Shown in pieces: positions 1-7,731 of a stretch of DNA of 64,000 nucleotides. The notes below the pieces were generated by a model. It made no database searches. It saw only the letters and a list, made by a program, of their open reading frames with translations, and was not told the origin of the DNA. Each line of letters opens with the position of its first letter. Positions within the stretch are counted from its first letter, which is position 1. A program made the translations under genes and the position numbers. The stretch is from Carboxylicivirga sp. M1479 (GTDB lineage: Bacteria; Bacteroidota; Bacteroidia; Bacteroidales; Marinilabiliaceae): NCBI RefSeq assembly GCF_007097485.1, contig NZ_VKDE01000027.1:1-64000 (forward strand), given 5' to 3'.

Positions 1-252
1 AGATTTTATCTATCTGTTTATTAAAGTTAATGCAGCAGATGGAGCTTTTTGCCTAAGTTAAAAATCACGTTTGACTCCTAATTGGTTTTCTCATATTTAG
101 GTATTCCACAAACTAACGATCTGTTTAAATTTATTTTCATTTGCCAGATGGAACTCCCAAATAAATCCAATCAATGCCTTGTGTGCAAATTAATTAAATT
201 TACATGGTCGTTTCATGTTTTTTATCGTTTATCAAGCTTTATAACTTGTTTC
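1..252. other. Intergenic, no gene recognised
   Basis: A+T-rich stretch downstream of cobT. A short plus-strand frame (82-315) has no recognisable domain and runs into cobT antisense, so it is not called. No clear terminator for cobT and no cobS/cobU/cobC-like reading frame is visible before the window edge. Confidence 0.6.
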
Positions 253-1287
253 TTACACGTTACTTACGCCTGCATCTTCAAAACTACTCATCTCATTCAT
301 AAAAGCCACAGCTGATTGTACAAGCGGGTAGGCAACTGCTGAGCCTGTGCCTTCGCCAAGTCGCATACCTAAATTTAATATGGCATCTGCTTTTAGGTGT
401 TTTAACATCAATTGATGACCTTGTTCGTCAGACTGATGAGCAAATAAACAATAATCGGTTACATGGGGGGCAATGGCGTGGGCAGCAATAAGTGCCGAGG
501 TAGCAATAAAGCCATCGGATAAAATTGTCATTTTTAGTTCGGCAGCTTTTAAAATGGCACCACAAATGGTTGCAATCTCGTAACCACCAAAAGTAGCCAG
601 TATGTCCAGTGGATCTTTAATGGTTTGATGTTTTTCAAGCGCTTGGTTAATAACATTGGCTTTGTGTTCAATACCTTTTGAATCAAGTCCTGTACCTGCA
701 CCTGATGCTTCCTGCGCTGTGTACCCGGCATATTTACAAAGTAAAGCGGTTGCTGAGGTGGTGTTGCCGATGCCCATTTCACCAAATCCCACAATGTTAC
801 TTCCCTTGGCATGTAGTTCTGTAATAATTTTAGCACCGTTTTTAATCGCCTGCTGACATTCAGCACTGGTCATGGCTGGTTCAATGGCAAAGTTGCGTGT
901 GCCTTTTCTAATTTTATAGTCCAGTAAATTGTTGGATGACTCAAAATCGTAGTTAACACCCGTGTCGGCCACCAAAAGCTCGATGTTATGTTGTCGACAA
1001 AAGACATTGATTGCAGCTCCGCCTCCTAAAAAGTTCATGACCATTTGAAAGGTAACCTCTTGTGGAAACGGACTTACCTTTTCTTCCGTTATGCCATGGT
1101 CACCTGCACAAACTAAAATGGCTGGTTTTGAAAGACTTGGTGTTAAGGTGTTTTGAATTTGAGAGATTTTAAAAGCTATTTTTTCCAGAGTACCCAAAGA
1201 TCCCAAAGGTTTGGTTTTTAGGTCGATTTTACGTTTGATTTGCTCATTCAAATCATTGTTAATAGCATTAATTGTAAACTCCTGCAT
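253..1287 (-). CDS. cobT: Nicotinate-nucleotide--dimethylbenzimidazole phosphoribosyltransferase
   Basis: CobT transfers phosphoribose from nicotinate mononucleotide to dimethylbenzimidazole, making alpha-ribazole phosphate for the lower loop of cobalamin. The 344-residue protein has the usual family length. The conserved AGDHGITEE motif lies in the N-terminal third. Near the C terminus is RLGEGTGSA, whose Glu (about residue 312) corresponds to the family's catalytic base. The frame is open up to 1437, but that extension lies in a cobalamin riboswitch, so I start at the Met of MQEFTINAINND (1287). Regulation is therefore probably by B12 through the leader RNA. No other cobalamin gene is seen next to it; the window ends 252 bp downstream, so an operon beyond a gap cannot be excluded. 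Confidence 0.95.
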   Translation of the reverse strand: MQEFTINAINNDLNEQIKRKIDLKTKPLGSLGTLEKIAFKISQIQNTLTPSLSKPAILVCAGDHGITEEKVSPFPQEVTFQMVMNFLGGGAAINVFCRQHNIELLVADTGVNYDFESSNNLLDYKIRKGTRNFAIEPAMTSAECQQAIKNGAKIITELHAKGSNIVGFGEMGIGNTTSATALLCKYAGYTAQEASGAGTGLDSKGIEHKANVINQALEKHQTIKDPLDILATFGGYEIATICGAILKAAELKMTILSDGFIATSALIAAHAIAPHVTDYCLFAHQSDEQGHQLMLKHLKADAILNLGMRLGEGTGSAVAYPLVQSAVAFMNEMSSFEDAGVSNV

Positions 1288-1380
1288 ACTTAAATTATTA
1301 AAAGATAAATAATTCTTCAGGAGGATAGATGAAAGCCATAGCCTAAAGCTATTCGTTTTCACTTTACCCCGAAGTATAAT

Positions 1381-1548
1381 GTTAAGGCAGGTCTTCTGGC
1401 TCACCTCAGCTTTGATTCCTTCCCATTCGCCTGGCAAATAGTGGATTGTAACAAAGCTTAATTAACAGAGGTTTACAGCTACGGGGATAGCTCCGGAATT
1501 TATATTGCTATAGCACCGGATTCCCATTTTAAGCATAAGCACCTTAAC
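1381..1548 (-). promoter_or_regulatory. Cobalamin riboswitch upstream of cobT
   Basis: Read on the minus strand, the segment carries the B12 box AGCCAGAAGACCTGCC near its 3' end, the GGGAAGG element before it, and the 5' elements AATGGGAATCCGGTG and CCCCGTAGCTGTAA. The ends pair as P1: GTTAAGG (1548-1542) with CCTTAAC (1387-1381). These are the class I cobalamin riboswitch landmarks in correct order. About 95 nt separate it from the cobT start. A small stem, ATAGC/GCTAT at 1338-1352, lies in that interval and may be part of the expression platform. Confidence 0.93.
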
Positions 1549-1553
1549 GCCTG

Positions 1554-1561
1554 CAAAAGTA
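1554..1561 (-). promoter_or_regulatory. -7 box TACTTTTG for the cobT riboswitch transcript
   Basis: Minus-strand TACTTTTG fits the Bacteroidota TAnnTTTG box and would start transcription within a few bases of the riboswitch P1 stem. No convincing -33 element is seen. Confidence 0.6.
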
Positions 1562-1863
1562 GAAATATTACTTGAGTATGTTTAATTGTGGAAATAAAAA
1601 TTACTTTTGTGTGCAAATAACTCAAAAACAAAGTGCCGGAAATCCAACCCATACGTTTTTAACGGCTTGGGAGAGAATGATCTAATTACATAAAACCAAC
1701 GTTTGTACAGCCTTGTGCAAAGCATATTGGTTACAATTTATCTTAAGTTATTATAATTTGAGGCATGTTGTTGTAATTTGATTATACAAACAATACTTCT
1801 TACGGCTATTCCAAAATAATCATTATTTCATAGTGCCTCGTGATCATTTAATTCGTCACGAAA
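1562..1863. other. Intergenic between divergent cobT and methyltransferase
   Basis: A+T-rich divergent spacer. Apart from the cobT -7 box at its edge, no exact TAnnTTTG box, repeat or RNA gene was recognised. Confidence 0.5.
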
Positions 1864-2664
1864 ATGTTAGTTAATAAAATAAACAGAGAAGAATTATACG
1901 ACCTTTTTCAGGTTGTTAAATTACAATCTCGTAATGCCTTTATTTCAAAGGATAATGAGGTTAAAATAGAACAAATTATCGCCTATTTAGAGATTATTCA
2001 CTCTGAACTTAGGAGAGTATCAAAGAAACGTCCGCTTGTGTTAATTGATAGTGGAGCGGGTAATTGTTACCTCAGCTATTTAGTTTACTATTTCTATCGT
2101 CATATTGAAAATAGGCCAATTCAGATCTTTTGCATTGATAACAATGAACGCTTAATGCAGTTAAACCGTGATTTGGCAAAACGGATGAACTTCGAGGGTA
2201 TGAGTTTTTATGCGAGTGACATTGAGGATTTTGCAATGGACGGCCCTGTAGATGTAGTTTATTCGCTTCATGCTTGCGACACAGCTACCGACAAAAGCAT
2301 ATATCTTGGTTTGCGTACTAAAGCTAAAGTGATACTGTCAGTATCCTGTTGTCAACACTCCTTAAGTTTAAAGTCACAAAAATTAAAAGCCGTTATTCGT
2401 CATAAAGCTTTTCGCGATAAGGCATTGATGATGATTTCTGATTCCTTGCGTGCTTTATTGCTAGAGCAAATGGGTTATAAGGTTGGAATTTTTGATTTTG
2501 TGTCGTCCCGATATACAGAGAAGAATACAATGATTAGGGCTAAACGTACAGAGTTTAAGAAGCAGATTGATTTTGAACAAGAGTATCGCCAATTGAGCGA
2601 CGAATTTGGTATGCAACCCTTTTTGGAGACTTTAATTGCTGAAAAAAAAAACCATTTGAAATAG
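1864..2664 (+). CDS. Class I SAM-dependent methyltransferase, Methyltransf_32-like
   Basis: A 266-residue soluble protein. Residues 59-70 contain a SAM-binding motif I (LIDSGAGNC), followed by an acidic strand end FCIDNN (89-94). The sequences SLHACDTATD (134-143) and SCCQHSL (161-167) are the hallmark motifs of the PF13679 (Methyltransf_32) group, which includes tRNA methylase-like proteins. The substrate cannot be told from sequence; RNA is the reasonable guess from the family, but that is inference. The gene stands alone, with its own hairpin terminator just after the stop codon. No signal peptide or membrane segment. Confidence 0.8.
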   Translation: MLVNKINREELYDLFQVVKLQSRNAFISKDNEVKIEQIIAYLEIIHSELRRVSKKRPLVLIDSGAGNCYLSYLVYYFYRHIENRPIQIFCIDNNERLMQLNRDLAKRMNFEGMSFYASDIEDFAMDGPVDVVYSLHACDTATDKSIYLGLRTKAKVILSVSCCQHSLSLKSQKLKAVIRHKAFRDKALMMISDSLRALLLEQMGYKVGIFDFVSSRYTEKNTMIRAKRTEFKKQIDFEQEYRQLSDEFGMQPFLETLIAEKKNHLK

Positions 2665-2668
2665 GGGT

Positions 2669-2693
2669 AAAGGGGCAGGATGACTGTCCCTTT
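2669..2693 (+). terminator. Hairpin just after the methyltransferase gene
   Basis: AAAGGGGCAG pairs with CTGTCCCTTT around the loop GATGA (10 bp, one G-U in RNA), 5 nt after the stop codon. No clean U-run follows, so termination is likely but not certain. It is also the first of six hairpins in this gap. Confidence 0.5.
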
Positions 2694-2718
2694 AGTAGAC
2701 GGCAATCGCATTTATAAG

Positions 2719-2903
2719 TTGAATCCCTTTAGGATTCAATAATTGATAATTTTAATTTGCCCCAGATTTTATCTGGGGTTATTTTTATTCAACCACGCTG
2801 TGGTTGTTGGTGATAAATCCTGAAAAGATTTAATATTAATAACCCTGCATGGAATGCAGGGGGTATGATATATACCTTTTTTAGAACAACCACAAAGTGG
2901 TTG
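2719..2903. repeat. Cluster of five short perfect palindromes
   Basis: Five 7-8 bp stems with 3-5 nt loops lie within 185 bp: TTGAATCC/GGATTCAA (2719-2739), CCCCAGAT/ATCTGGGG (2760-2778), CAACCAC/GTGGTTG (2790-2806), CCCTGCAT/ATGCAGGG (2843-2861) and again CAACCAC/GTGGTTG (2887-2903). Spacers are A+T-rich and irregular. The third and fifth share the same stem with different loops. The layout resembles REP/BIME-like extragenic palindromes, but no RAYT transposase is in the window. It fills most of the gap 2665-3021. Confidence 0.8.
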
Positions 2904-2917
2904 AATTTTAAATCCGA

Positions 2918-2945
2918 TTGACGTGCCTTTAGTACTTTAACTTTG
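2918..2945 (+). promoter_or_regulatory. Promoter of the PQQ-like gene
   Basis: TTG (2918-2920), 17-nt spacer, then TAACTTTG (2938-2945), matching the Bacteroidota -33/-7 consensus. The ATG is about 77 nt downstream of the box. Confidence 0.65.
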
Positions 2946-3021
2946 TGTAATATAAATGAGATAATGTATTCTTAAAAATGAGTTTTACATTGTTCCATTA
3001 TCTTAATACCTAAATTAAACT

Positions 3022-4203
3022 ATGAAAACCACATTTTCTGTATTGCTATTTTTGAGCGTGATGAATGTTATTAATGTACAAGCGGATTGTCATTGGACAT
3101 TCAAAGCTGATTCGTCCATTTACTCTTCTCCTTTGGTGCTTGATGATGTACTTTTTACAGGTGATTTAGCATCGAACTTTTACGCCATTAATAAGTTCAA
3201 TGGAGATGTTTTGTGGAAAAGAAAACTGGCTGGCTCAGTACGTTCAAAGCCTACGCATTATCAGCAATTAATTATTGTAAATGATGGCAGTGGAAAAGTA
3301 CATGCCTTAAATCGTGTAACAGGTAAAATAGTTTGGCAGTATGCTATGGCGCACGAAAAACAAGTTGATATGTGGGATTATTACTTATCATCTCCACTTG
3401 TTGATAATGCCTTTGTTTATGTTGGTGGTGGTGATGGGCATGTTTATGCCTTAAATGCAGATACTGGCTTGCTCAAGTGGAAATTTGAAACTAAAGGTGT
3501 TGTGCATGCGTCGCCTGTGATAAAAGATGAGCGATTATTGATTGGTAGTTTTGATGGTTGTTTTTATGCTATTAATAAACATACAGGTGAGAAGCTTTGG
3601 CAATTTAAAACAGTTGGCGACCAATATTTTCCAATAGGTGGCATACAAAAGGGAGCTTGTGTAGGCGATGGTAAGGTGTTTTTTGGAAGCCGTGATTTTA
3701 ATATTTATGCCCTGGATATCAATACTGGTCGTGGATGTTGGAATTACAAAGAGCGGGGGAGTTGGGTAATTGCAACTCCAATTGTTTATAATAACCAATT
3801 ACTGTTTGGTACTTCCGATACTCATCGCTTTTTATCTATGAATGCATCCAATGGTGAGATAAATTGGACTCTTCCGTTGAATATGCGTGTTTATGCTTCG
3901 GCGGTGGTGTATGAAAATGATGTGTATTTTGGATGTTTTAATGGTAAGGTTTACAGAGCTAATGCCCATACTGGCGAATCTGAACTTGTTTTTCAAACAT
4001 CGGCAAGTAAACAGAATTATATGAATCTATTTAGGTCAGAAACTGAGTTCGTGGATGGCATAGAACTTTATGGAAATAATTCAAAGCAAATAGAGCGTCG
4101 GATTCTGGACTTGGGTGCAATTTTGTCTACTCCTGTAGTTGAAGATAGAGTGATGTATTTTGGTGATGCCAATGGGTATTTGTATGCTTTACCGCTTAAT
4201 TAG
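3022..4203 (+). CDS. Secreted PQQ-like (BamB-type) beta-propeller protein
   Basis: A 393-residue exported protein. Residues 1-21 form a signal peptide (basic start, hydrophobic core, VQA cleavage). The rest is a series of about eight PQQ-like blades, recognisable by repeated units of the form Y-A-[IL]-N-x-x-[TN]-G-x-x-x-W, for example YAINKFNGDVLWK, HALNRVTGKIVWQ, YALNADTGLLKWK and YAINKHTGEKLWQ. Such propellers act as scaffolds (BamB in outer-membrane assembly) or as quinone-binding dehydrogenase folds. I see no calcium or PQQ active-site motifs, so a scaffolding or binding role is more likely. It is monocistronic. Its last codons and stop lie inside the left arm of a long palindrome that continues to 4349. 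Confidence 0.85.
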   Translation: MKTTFSVLLFLSVMNVINVQADCHWTFKADSSIYSSPLVLDDVLFTGDLASNFYAINKFNGDVLWKRKLAGSVRSKPTHYQQLIIVNDGSGKVHALNRVTGKIVWQYAMAHEKQVDMWDYYLSSPLVDNAFVYVGGGDGHVYALNADTGLLKWKFETKGVVHASPVIKDERLLIGSFDGCFYAINKHTGEKLWQFKTVGDQYFPIGGIQKGACVGDGKVFFGSRDFNIYALDINTGRGCWNYKERGSWVIATPIVYNNQLLFGTSDTHRFLSMNASNGEINWTLPLNMRVYASAVVYENDVYFGCFNGKVYRANAHTGESELVFQTSASKQNYMNLFRSETEFVDGIELYGNNSKQIERRILDLGAILSTPVVEDRVMYFGDANGYLYALPLN

Positions 4204-4349
4204 TCTCTGCAAGAAAACTCCATTTTTTTCGTTATGCTCGTTCTTAAAATGGTCATTTACACTAGTAAACTCACATTTTTCGAACTTCACGAGCCTCAAA
4301 AATGAAGCTTTCTTATCAAAGACGGGGTTCTCTTGCAGGTACTAATTAA
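4196..4349. repeat. Long imperfect palindrome between convergent genes
   Basis: The outer arms match over about 26 bp: TTAATTAGTCTCTGCAAG (from 4196) against the reverse complement TTAATTAGTACCTGCAAG (ending 4349), continuing as AAAACTCC against AGAACCCC. Inner segments also match in order: CATTTTT, GCTCGT and AAAATG on the left, with the same words on the reverse complement of the right arm, around the centre TTTAC-ACTA-GTAAA (4256-4269). The right arm carries about 19 extra bases. The stop codon of the upstream gene (4201-4203) is inside the left arm; egtD ends at 4357. It could be a MITE-like remnant or a large bidirectional terminator. Confidence 0.75.
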
Positions 4350-4356
4350 TAATGCC

Positions 4357-5370
4357 TTACTTAACCATTTGTACCAGTGAGAACCATTGTTTTTGATCGG
4401 TGAAGATATTTTTGATGTTTAAGCGAATGCTATCAGCCAGTTCTTCAATCATTGGAATGGTATATTTATGTGAGTTTTCAGTATGAATGGTTTCACCTTT
4501 TTGAATCATTATCTGTCCATTCAGGTATGGAGATTTAACAAATAGATCGGATAGGGCTTTCAAGTGCATTTCTATTCTACTTTTTTCATGGTTGAAAAAA
4601 GCAAGGTGTTCAAACGCTGGCGGATGAAAGTTTGAATGTAATATATTATTGCACGAGCGTAATATGTTTTTGTTAAAGGCTTCCGTTATGCGCTGACTGT
4701 CGTTGTAGGCGCTTTCTAGTGTTTCAGTGTCTTTAACCAAATCTAAGCCAATTATCAGTTGATCGCCTGTATTCATTATATCGGCAATTTGTTGCAGTAG
4801 TAATTGGCTTTCGTGCAAGTCAAAATTACCTATGGTACTGCCAAGGAAACAGATAACACGCGGTTGCCCATTGGGCAAAGCTTGCAGTTTAGTAAAATCA
4901 GCAACCAGTGGTTCAACTTTTAACTCAGGAAGCACCTTTAGTAATTGTAATTGCGATTGATCAAGTGCTGATTGGCTAAAGTCTATCGGTCGATAAATAA
5001 TCGTTTCTCTTTGTTTGCTTGGAATGGCAGATAGTATTAACGAAATCTTAGAGCAATCGCCACTACCTAGCTCAACAAGGTCAATATGTGATAGGTGCCC
5101 AAATAGTTGTTGTCCGTACTGTTTTAGTATTGATTTCTCAGTTCTTGTCGGATAGTACTCAGGTAATTTGGTAATCCACTCAAACAGCTTTGATCCATTG
5201 GTGTCGTAAAAGAATTTACTCGACATCTTCATCTGTTCCATCATAAGCCCCTCAAGTAGTTCGTGCCTTAAAAACTCTTTTTTGCGTTCGGCTCTTGTAC
5301 TTGGTTTAATTAAGCGGCTAGTCCACTCTTGCTTCCGAATGGTTTTATGACTGGATAATGATGTTGGCAT
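4357..5370 (-). CDS. egtD: L-histidine N-alpha-methyltransferase (EgtD family)
   Basis: EgtD trimethylates the alpha-amino group of histidine with SAM to give hercynine, the first step of ergothioneine synthesis. The 337-residue protein shows the DUF2260/EgtD signatures: KFFYDTNGSKLFEWI with PEYYPTRTE (about 52-78), the SAM-binding LVELGSGDCSK (98-108), YRPIDFSQSAL (126-136) and CFLGSTIGNF. The C-terminal part contains the typical HKYT...F.L segment. The length is normal. No egtB-type sulfoxide synthase or ovoA is adjacent, so whether the product goes on to ergothioneine depends on genes elsewhere. The start is the first ATG; an A+T-rich leader without an obvious promoter precedes it. Confidence 0.9.
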   Translation of the reverse strand: MPTSLSSHKTIRKQEWTSRLIKPSTRAERKKEFLRHELLEGLMMEQMKMSSKFFYDTNGSKLFEWITKLPEYYPTRTEKSILKQYGQQLFGHLSHIDLVELGSGDCSKISLILSAIPSKQRETIIYRPIDFSQSALDQSQLQLLKVLPELKVEPLVADFTKLQALPNGQPRVICFLGSTIGNFDLHESQLLLQQIADIMNTGDQLIIGLDLVKDTETLESAYNDSQRITEAFNKNILRSCNNILHSNFHPPAFEHLAFFNHEKSRIEMHLKALSDLFVKSPYLNGQIMIQKGETIHTENSHKYTIPMIEELADSIRLNIKNIFTDQKQWFSLVQMVK

Positions 5371-5444
5371 ATTTTCTTTTTCCTATTGAAGTATTTTGAG
5401 AATACAAATACGGAGAAAAAATATCCAAAGTCAATATGCATAAA

Positions 5445-6203
5445 TTATTCAGCAATAAGTATGTGTTCTTTTTTAGCATTGCTTTTATCTAACACAGAGA
5501 TGTGCAAGTGTTTGTTTGGTAAGCTTCTTTTTAGTTGCTTTTGTATCATTTTAAATGGCATGGCATCGGTAGAAAAATCATTTAAATAATGATAAACAGC
5601 CCTGATGTAAAGCGAGTCGTTGCTGGTATTAACAATGTAATAGTCAACAATAGATCCTCTATTAAAGTGGATGTTATCAATGGCTCTTTCTACAGCATTT
5701 TGCACATGTGTTTCTTCATTTTGTTTAATCAATAGGGTATTCTTTCGAGGCGTTATGTGTTGGATGTGTTTACTTGCCTCGTAGTCACTGAACTGTTCGA
5801 TGTAGGCATTGTATTCTACCATAAAACCATCTTTTGCATCGTAGTTGATGGTTTTTGAATCATCCCTATAAACCTTGTGTACCATGTGTTTTTGTGGGTA
5901 GGGTTTTAATACCCTAACCTTTATGGAGTCGCCTAGTTGTAAATCCTGAGCCATGACGTAATCTATTTTGTCAAAATAATAAACGTCTTTATGCTGGTAG
6001 AAATATTTAAGCGTGTAAATCTCGTAGCGACCGCCATTAAAGGTGCTTTCTCCATATACCTTTCCTGTTTCGATGCTGTTAAAAACGAGTACATAGTAAT
6101 ACAGGTAGATGCCAACAACATTAAGTATTAAAAGCGATGAGATAATAATGGTTCGTTTGATGAACCACATACGCTCATTGCGTGTGTTTTCGTTATTAGT
6201 CAT
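5445..6203 (-). CDS. Membrane-anchored protein of unknown function
   Basis: A 252-residue protein with one hydrophobic segment at about residues 17-38 (IIISSLLILNVVGIYLYYYV) after a short polar, basic start, so probably anchored with a large extracytoplasmic domain. The part around 45-110 (GKVYGES..., then LGDSIKVRVLKPYPQ) loosely resembles the DUF3592 fold: a strand-rich module followed by a short statement of size or velocity-like beta strands. That is a weak impression, not an assignment. The C-terminal half is not recognised. It lies 21 bp upstream of the end of the YkgJ-like gene on the same strand, so the two could share a transcript. Confidence 0.6.
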   Translation of the reverse strand: MTNNENTRNERMWFIKRTIIISSLLILNVVGIYLYYYVLVFNSIETGKVYGESTFNGGRYEIYTLKYFYQHKDVYYFDKIDYVMAQDLQLGDSIKVRVLKPYPQKHMVHKVYRDDSKTINYDAKDGFMVEYNAYIEQFSDYEASKHIQHITPRKNTLLIKQNEETHVQNAVERAIDNIHFNRGSIVDYYIVNTSNDSLYIRAVYHYLNDFSTDAMPFKMIQKQLKRSLPNKHLHISVLDKSNAKKEHILIAE

Positions 6204-6224
6204 GGGTTTAGGTTTGGAATGTAT

Positions 6225-6929
6225 TTATTTGTGCTGTTGAAAAAGAGGGTGTTTACTTAATTCATTCTCGTCGATTGGCTCTCCGTTGTTGTGGGCAATT
6301 AGCAAGCCTTCTTCCATTAGGTATTCGTTATTCACTAGTTGAGCTTTACCAATGCCTTCAGTAAAACCTTCATTCATCATTTGTCCAGCTCTTAGGGGAA
6401 ACTCAAGTAAGGCGGGGTAGTTCTCTTTGTTATCTGGTTGCTCATAATACTTTTTACAACTCGCTTCCGACATGGATAAATAAATTCGGCAAGCCATAGG
6501 GCGAGCGGCATAGGCACTGCACGATCCATCTTTTAACAAAGGACATGGTAATTTACTTTTCTCTAGTTCATTTTGCGAGAGGCGGCCTCGTTTTTGGTAA
6601 TTATCAAATGCACGCTGTAGTATGGCTTTGCGTTCCTCTTCGCTCATGTTAAGCTTTATAAATTGCCATAAATAATAAAACTCATGTGCTACACCAAAAA
6701 TAGCTTGATTACAACACCAGTTACAACCTTTTTTGCAATCAATTTTCACATTGTGACGTTGTGCTTCGGCAGAAAGTGCCTCAATTAACCCTTCCATGGC
6801 ATCTTGTTCCTGACGTGTTACTTGCCATAGTGTTCTGTTGCTTAATTTGTTTTTGATGGCATCTTCGGCTAATCGCAATCCATCGGCAAAAAAAGCTTTA
6901 TCGGTATCTGAAAGTTCCTGCTTATTCAT
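6225..6929 (-). CDS. YkgJ-family CxxCxxCC cysteine-cluster protein
   Basis: Members of PF03692 are small cytosolic proteins thought to bind Zn or an Fe-S cluster through a conserved cysteine set. Here C65, C69, C72 and C73 form CX3CX2CC, followed by PCPLLKDGSCSAYAARP and MACRIY, the standard second half of the family signature. The frame is open to 6977, but the extra 16 residues would be a hydrophobic leader, which is unlike this family; I therefore start at MNKQELSD (6929, 234 residues). The molecular function is unknown. It sits between a DUF4136 lipoprotein gene, separated by a terminator, and a membrane-anchored unknown gene. Confidence 0.8.
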   Translation of the reverse strand: MNKQELSDTDKAFFADGLRLAEDAIKNKLSNRTLWQVTRQEQDAMEGLIEALSAEAQRHNVKIDCKKGCNWCCNQAIFGVAHEFYYLWQFIKLNMSEEERKAILQRAFDNYQKRGRLSQNELEKSKLPCPLLKDGSCSAYAARPMACRIYLSMSEASCKKYYEQPDNKENYPALLEFPLRAGQMMNEGFTEGIGKAQLVNNEYLMEEGLLIAHNNGEPIDENELSKHPLFQQHK

Positions 6930-6975
6930 GGTAAGAAAATGTATGGAGAGTAAAAGTAAGAAAATAATAAAAAGC

Positions 6976-7011
6976 AAAAAGGGTGATTATTTTTTTATCA
7001 AATAACCACCC
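6976..7011 (-). terminator. Terminator of the DUF4136 gene
   Basis: On the minus strand GGGTGGTTATTT pairs with AATAATCACCC and is followed by TTTTT. It separates the lipoprotein gene from the YkgJ-like gene. Confidence 0.75.
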
Positions 7012-7032
7012 TTATATTATAGTTGTTGTCGT

Positions 7033-7581
7033 TTACTTTTTCGGAGCTAGAGGATAAGTGCTAAACATATTCTTAATCAACTTATCAATGGCTTCAGCTT
7101 TGTTCTTCTTTTTGTTTTTAATGGCACCCGATGCGCGTCCTTGCCAAATTAGCTGTTTCTTCTCTCTGTCAATTATGTCAATAATAACAGTTCCTTCGGT
7201 ATGTGTGTCGTAATTAACCTTGCTAACACCCGTGTTAACGCCCCAGCCATATGGGTAATAGGTGCTTCCCCAGTAGAAATTGTCATTACGCTGTAATGAT
7301 GTTGTTTCTTTTGTTTCTGCTTTAATCATCACTTTAACCAAAAGATCAGGACTTTTATTTTCGCTATAACCTCGCTGTGTCATTTGCTTATTAATAGAAG
7401 AGTGAAGTGATTTAAGCGTACTTTCTTTTAATGGTACAGATTTCATGTGCTGCAAAACCATAAAGTTACTGTAGCTATCAAACTTGGCACTAGGGTCAAA
7501 GTCAGAGTAGATATCAGTTGATTTGCAGGCTGATAATGAAATGATTAATATGATTAAAAATGATAAGCTTTTAAAATTCAT
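7033..7581 (-). CDS. DUF4136 lipoprotein
   Basis: A 182-residue lipoprotein: residues 1-19 are a lipoprotein signal ending in the lipobox LSAC, with Cys19 as the lipidation site. The remainder fits DUF4136: an early DFDPSAKFDSYSNF segment, a middle part with sequences like KSPDLLVKVMIKAE, the aromatic stretch YWGSTYYPYGWG, and the final GTVIIDIIDREKKQLIWQGRA. DUF4136 proteins are common, small outer-membrane-associated lipoproteins in Bacteroidota and their role is unknown. It has its own terminator and is separated from the upstream aminopeptidase gene by another terminator, so it is monocistronic. Confidence 0.85.
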   Translation of the reverse strand: MNFKSLSFLIILIISLSACKSTDIYSDFDPSAKFDSYSNFMVLQHMKSVPLKESTLKSLHSSINKQMTQRGYSENKSPDLLVKVMIKAETKETTSLQRNDNFYWGSTYYPYGWGVNTGVSKVNYDTHTEGTVIIDIIDREKKQLIWQGRASGAIKNKKKNKAEAIDKLIKNMFSTYPLAPKK

Positions 7582-7670
7582 GTGTTTGAGTTTATGGTTT
7601 AAATCAAATAATGATGATCAATATGGTTGTTAGTCTCTCCAATTATCGTGTAAAAGTAACATTATTATAC

Positions 7671-7701
7671 AAAAAATGGCAGTACTTAAACAAGCACTGC
7701 C
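7671..7701 (-). terminator. Terminator of the M18 aminopeptidase gene
   Basis: Minus-strand GGCAGT-G-CTT / AAG-T-ACTGCC hairpin followed by six T residues. Confidence 0.8.
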
Positions 7702-7731
7702 AATATATGTTTTGTTGCAATTTTCTAATTC

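Noticed and set aside
82-315. Open plus-strand frame of 77 codons
   Set aside because: No domain, unusual composition, overlaps the end of cobT in antisense, and lacks a promoter; a chance frame.
1288-1437. N-terminal extension of cobT by 50 codons
   Set aside because: It lies within and just after the riboswitch aptamer, and adds residues without CobT homology.
6930-6977. Hydrophobic N-terminal extension of the YkgJ-like protein
   Set aside because: Family members are cytosolic; the extension is very A+T-rich and overlaps the likely leader.
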